Source: Crocinitomicaceae bacterium TMED16 (GTDB lineage Bacteria > Bacteroidota > Bacteroidia > Flavobacteriales_D > Crocinitomicaceae). Taken from it: a DNA stretch of 54,065 nt. Below the pieces are notes generated by a model. It was given only the letters and a program-made list of their open reading frames with translations, had not been told where the DNA came from and searched no databases. The stretch is taken from contig NHBV01000026.1 in NCBI GenBank assembly GCA_002167775.1, forward strand, positions 10,086-64,150. The letters are read 5' to 3'. This document shows, piece by piece, positions 34,153 through 41,734 of the stretch. Each line of letters opens with the position of its first letter. The first letter of the stretch is position 1. The position numbers and the translations under genes are program-made.

Positions 34153-35016
34153 TCACGTTTCTTTGGTGTCACCCTCTTTGTTTTTATTTGATATTGATCT
34201 GTAAATCAATGCGATACCAACGATTATAAACGGTATGCTTAAGAGCTGTCCTGTATTTAAAAATAGAACTTCATCTCTTGCCGTCTGGCCTACCTTAAAG
34301 AATTCTACAATTAATCTTGCACCGAAGATCAAAATAAGGAAACTTCCAAATATAAAACCAGGTTTTTTCCAAGCTTCTCTCTTCCAGAACAGAAACATGA
34401 GAATAAAGAAAGCGATGAGGTAACAAATTGACTCATAAAGTTGTGCTGGATGTCGAGGTGTGGCGTCAAATGCTTTCATAGAACTATTCCAATAGTTGTG
34501 AAACTTGAATGCCCACGGAACATCCGTAGGATGCCCAACGATTTCATGATTTACAAGGTTCCCAAGTCGAATGAAAACACCGCCGATTGCAACGGGCGCT
34601 GATATACGGTCTAAAATCCATAGGAATGGTTTTTTAACGGTGTATTTAGAAAATACATATAAGCCGATTAAGATGGCAATTGCCGCGCCGTGACTTGCCA
34701 ATCCACCCTGCCATACCTTAAAGATATCGAGTGGATGTGAAAAGTAACCCTCAACCAATCGGCCATCAATAACTTCATCATAATAAGGACCATAAAATAG
34801 AACATGTCCCAATCTTGCTCCTACAATGGTCCCTATAACCATATACATAACAAGTTTGTCTAAAACATCATCTTTGATTCCTTCTTTTTTAAACATTCGT
34901 TTGACTACGAAATATCCTAGTACCAATCCAGTAACGAATAAAATTCCGTATAAATTTGGCGTTTTATATCCAGGAATAATTTCCGGGCTCATTGTCCAAT
35001 CTATCGCTAAAATCAT
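34153..35016 (-). CDS. lgt: prolipoprotein diacylglyceryl transferase
   Basis: Inner-membrane enzyme that attaches diacylglycerol from phosphatidylglycerol to the lipobox Cys of prolipoproteins, the first step of lipoprotein maturation. The 287-residue protein has seven hydrophobic segments and the Lgt signature region RLGNLVNHEIVGHPTDVPWAFKF, plus HGAAIAILIGLYVF and a central RHPAQLYES. Length is normal. A near-match box TATCTTTA lies 22 bases upstream (35046-35039, reverse). The four lipoproteins encoded in this window would be its substrates. Confidence 0.95.
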   Translation of the reverse strand: MILAIDWTMSPEIIPGYKTPNLYGILFVTGLVLGYFVVKRMFKKEGIKDDVLDKLVMYMVIGTIVGARLGHVLFYGPYYDEVIDGRLVEGYFSHPLDIFKVWQGGLASHGAAIAILIGLYVFSKYTVKKPFLWILDRISAPVAIGGVFIRLGNLVNHEIVGHPTDVPWAFKFHNYWNSSMKAFDATPRHPAQLYESICYLIAFFILMFLFWKREAWKKPGFIFGSFLILIFGARLIVEFFKVGQTARDEVLFLNTGQLLSIPFIIVGIALIYRSISNKNKEGDTKET

Positions 35017-35052
35017 ATAGTTATTGTTTTAGTTTCGGTAAAGATATAGCTT

Positions 35053-36096
35053 TTAGCCCTTGTTTTTATAGGTAAGATGATCTGCACGACCTTTTTTAAA
35101 TATTTTATTGCTGTTGTCAATTCCTTTTCGCAATGCTTTTTGCTCTTCATGAGGAAGATGGTAAATCTCTTGGCACTCTGTTGAGCAGCAATTATCTAAT
35201 TTTTTTTTGCATTTATCACATTGAATAAAAAGCAGGTGACAAGCGCTATTGGCACAATTCGTATGCGTATCAGCGGGTGTTCCACACAAGTGACAAACAG
35301 AGACGATTTCTTCTGTGATTCGCTCTCCACGTCTTTCGTCAAAGACAAAGTTTTTTCCTTTGAATTTATTCTGAATACCCTGCTCTTGCACATCCCGAGC
35401 ATATTTAATGATTCCTCCTTCTAGCTGGTGAACATTCGGAAAGCCACGGTGCTTAAACCAAGCTGATGCTTTTTCACAACGAATCCCTCCCGTGCAATAC
35501 ATTACAATATTTTTATCTTCGTTTCCTTTCAGTATTTCTTCTTCTATTTTAGGCAATGAGTCCCGGAATGTATCAACATCAGGAAGAATCGCACCTTCAA
35601 AATAACCCACCTCTGATTCATAGTGGTTTCTAAAATCAATCAATAGGGTTTCTGGATCATTTGTCAGTGCATTGAACTCTTCGGCGTTTAAATGTTTCCC
35701 TTTTTCTGTCACGTCAAAAGTTTTGTCATTTAAACCATCTGCTAAAATTTTGTCTCTGACTTTTATTTTGAGTTTTAAGAATGGAAATTCTGCCTCTGTT
35801 TCGTCTACAGCGAAATTCAATCGAATGCCATTTAAAAATTCAATTTGATATAATTCCTCCCGGAATTGACTAATGTTTTTTGTCGGTACTGCGATTTGTG
35901 AATTGATTCCTTCCGAAGCGATGTAGGTTCGACCGACAACATCAAGTTTTGACCACATTAGAAATAGGTGGTCTCTGAATAAGCGAGGGTTTGCAATTTG
36001 TGCATACTGATAGAACGATATGGTCATAAATTCATGACCAATGTCTCTTAGTTGTTCTTCTAGCTCCTCCTTATTTAATTTGTTCCACAGTTGCAT
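35053..36096 (-). CDS. trhO: tRNA uridine(34) hydroxylase, rhodanese-like (TrhO, UPF0176)
   Basis: Oxygen-dependent hydroxylase that forms 5-hydroxyuridine at the wobble position of certain tRNAs. The 347-residue protein shows the N-terminal ferredoxin-like domain (about 20-115), a rhodanese domain with active-site Cys201 in VMYCTGGIRCEKASAWFKHRGF, and a Cys-rich C-terminal region (CHLCGTPADTHTNC ... CDKCKKKLDNCCSTEC), the form of TrhO found in Bacteroidota. A TAAATTTG box lies 25 bases upstream. It is followed by lgt after 36 bases. Confidence 0.92.
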   Translation of the reverse strand: MQLWNKLNKEELEEQLRDIGHEFMTISFYQYAQIANPRLFRDHLFLMWSKLDVVGRTYIASEGINSQIAVPTKNISQFREELYQIEFLNGIRLNFAVDETEAEFPFLKLKIKVRDKILADGLNDKTFDVTEKGKHLNAEEFNALTNDPETLLIDFRNHYESEVGYFEGAILPDVDTFRDSLPKIEEEILKGNEDKNIVMYCTGGIRCEKASAWFKHRGFPNVHQLEGGIIKYARDVQEQGIQNKFKGKNFVFDERRGERITEEIVSVCHLCGTPADTHTNCANSACHLLFIQCDKCKKKLDNCCSTECQEIYHLPHEEQKALRKGIDNSNKIFKKGRADHLTYKNKG

Positions 36097-36121
36097 GCTA
36101 TGTTGTATTAAATAATTTGGG

Positions 36122-36129
36122 CAAATTTA
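36122..36129 (-). promoter_or_regulatory. predicted -7 box of trhO
   Basis: Reverse-strand TAAATTTG, full match to TAnnTTTG, giving a leader of about 20 bases to the ATG at 36096. Confidence 0.5.
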
Positions 36130-36175
36130 GTTCCTATTTAGGAGAATAAAAAATGACAATAATTGAAATCTAAAT

Positions 36176-36655
36176 TTACGGTCTCCTCCAAATGATTACA
36201 ATGTCTCTGTTTAAAACATCGGGTAAAATCCAAGTACCTGAATGTGGAAGTCCATCCTTATTTACTACTTTTTTAGTCTTATCTCTACAATAGTAAACAT
36301 CAAAAGTATTTTTCGCTTTTACTGAAGCGTCAACCCAATTAGCTCTCTTTTCATCTGGAATATTTTTGTGGTGTATTTTAACATAATGAAATAAAACACT
36401 TCTAAAAGTTTCTTGTGAAATAGTAAAGCTGGAATCTGAAGGAAGTTGATTGTGGTTTGTATGTGCATAGGTTAAATAAATCGAATTCTTTATATCAGCA
36501 TTTAGCTGCAGTTTTGTAAGTGCTGCAATCGCCTCTTTTTCTTGAGTAGTTTGCTTTTTAACAAGGTTTGTTTCAGGTTTTGAATTCGACTTTACAGAAT
36601 TAGAACACCCGTGTAGAATTACACAAAATAAAATGAAAAGGATCAATGCCTTCAA
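36176..36655 (-). CDS. hypothetical lipoprotein, TTG start
   Basis: A 159-residue predicted lipoprotein of unknown function. The signal (MKALILFILFCVILHGC) ends in a lipobox with Cys17, followed by the Ser/Asn/Lys-rich SNSVKSNSKPETN. The mature part has mixed helical and polar stretches and ends RDIVIIWRRP. The start is a TTG at 36653-36655: no ATG is in frame upstream before dapD, and starting further downstream would destroy the lipobox signal. It lies 11 bases after dapD and is the last gene of the leftward run that begins near 43157. Confidence 0.7.
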   Translation of the reverse strand: MKALILFILFCVILHGCSNSVKSNSKPETNLVKKQTTQEKEAIAALTKLQLNADIKNSIYLTYAHTNHNQLPSDSSFTISQETFRSVLFHYVKIHHKNIPDEKRANWVDASVKAKNTFDVYYCRDKTKKVVNKDGLPHSGTWILPDVLNRDIVIIWRRP

Positions 36656-36666
36656 TTCAACTGAAA

Positions 36667-37473
36667 TTAAACGGCAACATTGTGTGTCCTCAATGCATCA
36701 TTTAATGAGGTCTTAAGATCCGTGGATGCCTTTCTTTGTCCTATAATCAGTGCACAGGGGACTTGATAGTCTCCCGCTGTGAATTTTTTGGTATAAGAAC
36801 CTGGGATAACCACGCTTCTCTCGGGCACGTAACCACGAATTTCTTTTGGTTCATTTCCTGTAACATCAATGATCTTCGTCGATTTAGTTAAGACCACATT
36901 TGCACCAAGAACAGCCTCTTTCCCAATGTGGACACCCTCAACTACAATGCATCGTGAACCTATGAATGCCCCATCTTCAACAATAACGGGTGCAGCTTGC
37001 AAAGGCTCTAATACGCCCCCAATACCAACGCCCCCACTAAGATGAACATCTTTTCCAATTTGTGCACAGCTTCCGACAGTAGCCCAGGTATCAACCATAG
37101 TTCCAGAATCTACATATGCCCCTATATTGATGTAGGATGGCATCATAATAACGCCAGCTGCAACATATGCTCCATAACGCGCTACGGCATGCGGCACTAC
37201 ACGAACACCAAGCTGTTTATAGTTGGTTTTGAGGGCCATCTTATCATGGAATTCAAATGGTCCGACCTCAATCGTTTCCATTTGGCGAATCGGAAAATAC
37301 AAAACGACTGCTTTCTTTACCCATTCATTCACTTGCCATGTCTCCCCATTTGGCTCTGCAACACGAAGCATTCCCTTGTCAATTTGCTCGATTACGGATT
37401 CTATGGCCTGAATGGTTTCTTTGTTTTTGAGAAGCTCTCGGTTCTCCCAAGCTTTTTCAATGGTTTCTTTCAT
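36667..37473 (-). CDS. dapD: 2,3,4,5-tetrahydropyridine-2,6-dicarboxylate N-succinyltransferase
   Basis: Succinylates tetrahydrodipicolinate with succinyl-CoA in the diaminopimelate/lysine pathway, supplying peptidoglycan precursor. The 268-residue protein has the family order: helical N-terminal domain (1-100), left-handed beta-helix with hexapeptide repeats (GAYVAAGVIMMPSYINIGAYVDSGTMVDTWATVGSCAQIGKDVHLSGGVGIGGVLEP) and a C-terminal tail. Length is normal. It starts nine bases after the MFS transporter gene, in the same run as a saccharopine/alanine-dehydrogenase-like gene. Other dap genes are not in the window. Confidence 0.95.
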   Translation of the reverse strand: MKETIEKAWENRELLKNKETIQAIESVIEQIDKGMLRVAEPNGETWQVNEWVKKAVVLYFPIRQMETIEVGPFEFHDKMALKTNYKQLGVRVVPHAVARYGAYVAAGVIMMPSYINIGAYVDSGTMVDTWATVGSCAQIGKDVHLSGGVGIGGVLEPLQAAPVIVEDGAFIGSRCIVVEGVHIGKEAVLGANVVLTKSTKIIDVTGNEPKEIRGYVPERSVVIPGSYTKKFTAGDYQVPCALIIGQRKASTDLKTSLNDALRTHNVAV

Positions 37474-37482
37474 TGATATAAA

Positions 37483-38808
37483 TTAAGTCGTTATGATTTT
37501 TTCTTCTTTCGGAACCTTGAAGAGATAAAACAATCCAATGACAAAGAAAATAGCAATTGAGATAACCGAGTACCTTATGTCATCAAAGTAATATTCCGTA
37601 AATGCAAAGAAGGCTGTACCCAAAACAATTCCTATTTTCTCGGAAACATCATAAAATGAGAAGTAGCTGGCATGATCTGTAGTTTCGGGTAGGTATTTAG
37701 AGTACGTTGATCGCGCAATAGATTGAATACCACCCATAACAAGACCTACACCTGCTGCCATAACGTAAAATTCAATCGGTTTTGTAATGATATACGCACC
37801 AATACACAGCAAAATCCAAAAGAAAACCGAGAGTTTTAGGGTCGAGATATTTCCGATTTTTAGTGATATTTTAGACATCAACTTTGCACCAAATGCCGCT
37901 ACGATTTGAATCAGTAATATGGCAATTATCAATCCTGTAGTTCCCTCTCCTTCAGGCCACTCTATGGCTTTACTTGCAAAAATAGTTGCTAAAAGCATTA
38001 CAGTTTGAACACCTGAATTGAAAAAGAAAAAGGCGTATAAATATTTTTTAAGGCGCGTCGTTTGCATGAACTCCTTGTAGACAATTTTTAGCTCTCGAAA
38101 GCCCTTCCAAATATAATCTGCTTCAGGTTTCTTTTTGTAAGGATTGCTGGGTAAGACGCGGTAGGTGCGCTGTGCAAAAACAACCCACCATAAACCTACG
38201 AGTATAAAGCTGTATTTAGTTAAATGAGCACCAACACCCATGATCATTGCTAGACAAATTACGAGCAGAATAATACTCCCAATATATCCCATGATAAAAC
38301 CTCGAGCAGAGATGTCATCTTGCTCTTCAAGCGGGGCGATTTCGGGTAAAAAGGCATTGTAAAAGACCAGACTACACCAAAAACCGATAGAAGTAAGCAT
38401 GACGGAGAGCATGCTAAGTTCCATATAGTTCGCATCAAACCAAAATAAGGTGCAGCAGAAGAACGCACCGAAGTAACAAAAGAATTTAAGGAATGCTTTT
38501 TTATTTCCTGTATAATCTGCAATTCCAGATAAAATAGGAGAGAGGAAGCTTACAATAACAAAGGATACGGAAATGGCTAGAGAATATAAAACACTAGGTG
38601 ATACATTGTATCCGAAAAAGTCTACTGTTACATCGTTGGCCTCAAATTGATTTGGAGCCAATCCTATTTTTTCTGAATAGGCAGCAGTTGTTTGCGCTTC
38701 ATAAAAGATGGGGAAAATTGCAGAAGAAATCACGAGACTATATACAGAATTGGCCCAATCATACATGACCCAACCTTTGATAACTTTCTTATCTCCTTTA
38801 ATAATCAC
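37483..38808 (-). CDS. MFS transporter, UMF1/Atg22-like
   Basis: Polytopic membrane protein of 441 residues with about 12 hydrophobic segments. The N-terminus WVMYDWANSVYSLVISSAIFPIFYEAQ is typical of the UMF1 (Atg22-like) subgroup of the major facilitator superfamily; yeast Atg22 exports amino acids from the vacuole, while bacterial members have no proven substrate. The middle (GVQTVMLLATIFASKAIEWPEGEGTTGLIIAILLIQIVAAFGA) and GIQSIARSTYSKYLPE agree with that group. It is nine bases upstream of dapD and 37 bases downstream of the dehydrogenase-like gene, so amino-acid export is a sensible but unproven idea. Confidence 0.85.
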   Translation of the reverse strand: MIIKGDKKVIKGWVMYDWANSVYSLVISSAIFPIFYEAQTTAAYSEKIGLAPNQFEANDVTVDFFGYNVSPSVLYSLAISVSFVIVSFLSPILSGIADYTGNKKAFLKFFCYFGAFFCCTLFWFDANYMELSMLSVMLTSIGFWCSLVFYNAFLPEIAPLEEQDDISARGFIMGYIGSIILLVICLAMIMGVGAHLTKYSFILVGLWWVVFAQRTYRVLPSNPYKKKPEADYIWKGFRELKIVYKEFMQTTRLKKYLYAFFFFNSGVQTVMLLATIFASKAIEWPEGEGTTGLIIAILLIQIVAAFGAKLMSKISLKIGNISTLKLSVFFWILLCIGAYIITKPIEFYVMAAGVGLVMGGIQSIARSTYSKYLPETTDHASYFSFYDVSEKIGIVLGTAFFAFTEYYFDDIRYSVISIAIFFVIGLFYLFKVPKEEKIITT

Positions 38809-38845
38809 GACCTAAAAGTATAAAATTATTAAAGACTTTGAGGCA

Positions 38846-40057
38846 TTATTCGAGCCCCTTTACATAATCCTCAAGGTAAGCAAAGTCTGGCATAAGATTG
38901 CCGTTTAGGTCTGTTTGACTTGCTCGTTCAATGATTCGTTTCGGATCACGACCAATTAGGGCTGGTAAAACATGCTTGATAAGTTCATTCCCAAAATCTT
39001 CTGAAGCATCTTTTGGTAATTCACAGGGCAGGTTATCAACCGCCATAACCGCAATTGCATTTTCATTCATGTAATCTACTTCTGAACCCGTAGAAGGATC
39101 ATAGCCATAAATGGGTGTGGCTACTTTAGATGGTCTTAGGGTTGAAGCTATAGGGTCTGCTATGTCACAGGATATGTCGGCGACAACAGAAATTCTGTTG
39201 TTGTCTTTTGCGAGATCGTCTTGCGTCAATATTTTGGGTGAACGGCTGCTCCAATAGTGACATGGAATATACATGTCGGTTTCTGGAACATATTTTTGGA
39301 AGCCTCGATCGTATAATTCTGGTTGCTTGTAAAATTCACTTCTTATAAATTCGGTTTCATCTCTCTTAACAAAGTAATGCTCAACCTCAAGGTGGGTGAA
39401 TACAGGTCCATTAAAATTACCAGTTAAATAATCCGCTGGTTTAACCTCTTGTATTGGGATTAAGTTCATTATTTCTCTTGCTCCATGTCCCACTCGGCCA
39501 AATCCAGTGAGCACCATCTTAAAGTTATCGGGAAGCTTTACTTTTTGCAGCTCAGATTCCACTTCTTTTCGATCATCGCATTCGTTTGCCGGTTTAAGTG
39601 AGTAAAGATTATGCTTCAGGCCATAAGTTCTAAATCCATTATAACAACCTACAATTCCAGCATATCGCCCAAATCCAATGAGTCGGATGTTATGTTCATC
39701 TTTGATGACCTCATAATCAATCAAACGTATATTCTTGTTTAAGATATCTTCTAATAAAACACGGTTGTAAGGTTGCTTTTTAAAGGTATGGGAGAAAAAC
39801 ATAAAGGTTTTACCAGGAATCAGGTCCTCTAGGTTGACCTCCTTTACTCCGATAATCACATCGCAATGTGATAGGTTGTCCACAAGTGGAAGCCCTAAGG
39901 CTTCATATTGGTCATCTTTATACGTTCTTATGGGACTGCGTTGTATGAATACCCCTACCTGAGGATAGGTGTCTACAATATGCTTGCATTGTTTGGGCGT
40001 CAAAGCCACTCTATAATCTGGTGGTACCTTTCCCTCCTTTATAATTCCTATTTTCAT
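38846..40057 (-). CDS. NAD(P)-dependent oxidoreductase, saccharopine/alanine dehydrogenase-like
   Basis: A 403-residue two-domain protein related to lysine-forming saccharopine dehydrogenase and alanine dehydrogenase. The N-terminal catalytic half starts MKIGIIKEGKVPPDYRVALTPKQC, the alanine dehydrogenase/transhydrogenase N-terminal pattern with the conserved Lys and Arg; GFGRYAGIVGCYNGFRTYG follows. The Rossmann part contains FKMVLTGFGRVGHGAREIM as nucleotide-binding loop, and VVADISCDIADPIASTLR is typical. Bacteroidota homologues are annotated variously and their reaction is not settled. The gene starts four bases after the HAD phosphatase gene, so it belongs to the epimerase-aldolase-phosphatase operon. 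Confidence 0.82.
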   Translation of the reverse strand: MKIGIIKEGKVPPDYRVALTPKQCKHIVDTYPQVGVFIQRSPIRTYKDDQYEALGLPLVDNLSHCDVIIGVKEVNLEDLIPGKTFMFFSHTFKKQPYNRVLLEDILNKNIRLIDYEVIKDEHNIRLIGFGRYAGIVGCYNGFRTYGLKHNLYSLKPANECDDRKEVESELQKVKLPDNFKMVLTGFGRVGHGAREIMNLIPIQEVKPADYLTGNFNGPVFTHLEVEHYFVKRDETEFIRSEFYKQPELYDRGFQKYVPETDMYIPCHYWSSRSPKILTQDDLAKDNNRISVVADISCDIADPIASTLRPSKVATPIYGYDPSTGSEVDYMNENAIAVMAVDNLPCELPKDASEDFGNELIKHVLPALIGRDPKRIIERASQTDLNGNLMPDFAYLEDYVKGLE

Positions 40058-40061
40058 AACG

Positions 40062-40730
40062 CTATCCTTTTAGAAGGTAATTGTCAATAAATTCTCTTAT
40101 ACAGCCCTCACCGCCTTTATGTTTTAGGATAACATGCGAGATGCTTTTAATTTCATCAACGGCGTCTGCAGGGCAAGCAGCCAATCCTATCCTTGACATA
40201 ACTTCTTTGTCATTAATATCATCGCCAATCATTGCGACTTGTTCGAAGTCCAGTCCTTTTTCAGTAACCCATGATTGAAGTATTGATATTTTGGCCTCTC
40301 TTCCCACATAGCAGTTTTCAATGCATAACATTTCGGCTCTTTTTTGTACTATTTCTGAGGAAAACCCTGAGGAAATGATACCCAATTCAATATCAGTATC
40401 TCGGAGTTTTAAAATCCCCATTCCATCTTTGGTATTGAATTTTTTTAGTTCATCACCTTGGGCAGTAAAAAGCATGCCTCCATCTGTCATCACACCATCA
40501 ACGTCCAAAATTAGGAGCTTTATATTTTCTAATTTCTTTTTTAATGAAGCCTCGAAGAATACGGCTTTGAAAAGAAGTGTATGCAAATCAATTTTGTATT
40601 CTTCGCATATCGCTTCAAGATCAAATAAGCTCATTTCCATGACATGATCTACTTCAAAATCCTTTAGAAATTCATTGAAGTCAAGCCCAAATTTGGAACA
40701 CATTCCTTTTATGTTTTGCTCTAGTGTCAT
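40062..40730 (-). CDS. KdsC-like HAD phosphatase with extra N-terminal helical domain
   Basis: HAD-superfamily subclass III phosphatase, 222 residues from the chosen start. The catalytic core (about 70-222) has motif I LILDVDGV (D76, D78), motif II ISSG, Lys147 in GREAKISI and motif IV GDDIND (169-174), matching KdsC (Kdo 8-phosphate phosphatase) and YrbI proteins, which are about 170-190 residues. The extra first 68 residues are helical (CSKFGLDFNEFLKDFEVDHVMEM, then LFDLEAICEEYKIDLHTLLF, which resembles the second half of an Xre-type helix-turn-helix). The start is the ATG at 40728-40730, two bases after the DAHP synthase stop; the in-frame ATG at 40757 lies inside that gene. Substrate could be a 3-deoxyulosonate phosphate. 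Confidence 0.85.
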   Translation of the reverse strand: MTLEQNIKGMCSKFGLDFNEFLKDFEVDHVMEMSLFDLEAICEEYKIDLHTLLFKAVFFEASLKKKLENIKLLILDVDGVMTDGGMLFTAQGDELKKFNTKDGMGILKLRDTDIELGIISSGFSSEIVQKRAEMLCIENCYVGREAKISILQSWVTEKGLDFEQVAMIGDDINDKEVMSRIGLAACPADAVDEIKSISHVILKHKGGEGCIREFIDNYLLKG

Positions 40731-40732
40731 AT

Positions 40733-41734
40733 TTATCTTATTTGTCTGCCAAGACATTCAGCCAAGGGCTGTAATTCATTATATAAATTTCTAAACGCTT
40801 CATAGTCTAATTGCTGAGAGGCATCTGATTTTGCGAGGGTAGGAGTTGGGTGTGTCTCAATAATGAGGCCTTCTACATTCATGGCCATGCATGCTTTTGT
40901 TAATGCAGGAACACCGTATGCATAGCCCATGGCGTGAGAAGGATCTAATATAACGGGTAAGTTTGTATGTTCCTGTAACCAGGCAACGCCACATAAGTCA
41001 AGCGTAAATCTTGTTTTCGTCTCAAAGGTACGAATCCCTCTTTCGCAAAGAATTACATTTGAATTCCCTCCTGATAAAATGAATTCAGCAGCTTGCGTAA
41101 ATTCTTGAAGTGTGGTTCCAAAACCTCTTTTAATCATTACGGGTTTTTGTGTTTTTGCACATGCACGTAATATACCTTGATCATACATCGCTTTTGCACC
41201 AATCTGAATGATATCCGTATGTTCAATAACTTCAGATACGTGTGTTGCGTCTCTGACCTCAGAAATAATTAAGTGACCAAATTCTTCTTTCATTTTAGAC
41301 AGAAGCTGAAGGCCCTCTAGTCCCATTCCTTGAAACGAGTATGGGCTTGTTCTTGGTTTATAACATCCTCCTCGAAGAACACTAAGGCTGAGGTCTTTTA
41401 GAAGCTCAGAGGCCGATCTAATTTGATCTTCTGACTCAACGGAGCATGGCCCACCGATGAGTAATGTGTTCTTTTGTCTTCCGCCAATAGACAAACCTTC
41501 TTTTAGCTTTATTTCTCTTGTAGTTTTTTTGAAATCTCTCGAGGAGAGTTGCATGTCATTTGCAAAAACCCATTGGTTTTCTGCATGCTTATTCAGCTCA
41601 TTGTCCAATTCTTTGACGGATGCACTTGTGATTAAGAAGTTTTTATCTTCATTAAAAATGTGAAAAGCACGGTGCTTATTGGCCAAACTTTCAATGGTCT
41701 CCTTACTTATATTTTTCTTTAGTTCAATAATCAT
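40733..41734 (-). CDS. aroF: 3-deoxy-7-phosphoheptulonate synthase, type I-beta with N-terminal regulatory domain
   Basis: Condenses phosphoenolpyruvate with erythrose 4-phosphate to DAHP, normally the entry to the shikimate pathway. The 333-residue protein has an N-terminal ferredoxin-like domain (1-75) like the feedback domain of Thermotoga DAHP synthase, then the TIM barrel with GPCSVES (95-101), KPRTS (126-130), CERGIRTFETKTRFTLDL and VILDPSHAMG. KPRTS is the DAHP-synthase form; Kdo 8-phosphate synthases have KANRSS at this place. No chorismate mutase domain is attached, unlike many Bacteroidota enzymes. Its ATG overlaps the epimerase-CBS stop (ATGA, 41731-41734), so translation is coupled. 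Confidence 0.88.
   Translation of the reverse strand: MIIELKKNISKETIESLANKHRAFHIFNEDKNFLITSASVKELDNELNKHAENQWVFANDMQLSSRDFKKTTREIKLKEGLSIGGRQKNTLLIGGPCSVESEDQIRSASELLKDLSLSVLRGGCYKPRTSPYSFQGMGLEGLQLLSKMKEEFGHLIISEVRDATHVSEVIEHTDIIQIGAKAMYDQGILRACAKTQKPVMIKRGFGTTLQEFTQAAEFILSGGNSNVILCERGIRTFETKTRFTLDLCGVAWLQEHTNLPVILDPSHAMGYAYGVPALTKACMAMNVEGLIIETHPTPTLAKSDASQQLDYEAFRNLYNELQPLAECLGRQIR

Noticed and set aside
40731-40757. Upstream ATG at 40757 as start of the HAD phosphatase
   Set aside because: It would add nine residues inside the DAHP synthase gene; the ATG at 40730 lies two bases after that gene's stop and gives a compact operon junction.
40733-41734. Annotation of the aldolase as Kdo 8-phosphate synthase (kdsA)
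   Set aside because: The substrate loop reads KPRTS, the DAHP-synthase form, and the protein has the N-terminal ferredoxin-like domain of type I-beta DAHP synthases; KdsA has KANRSS and lacks that domain.
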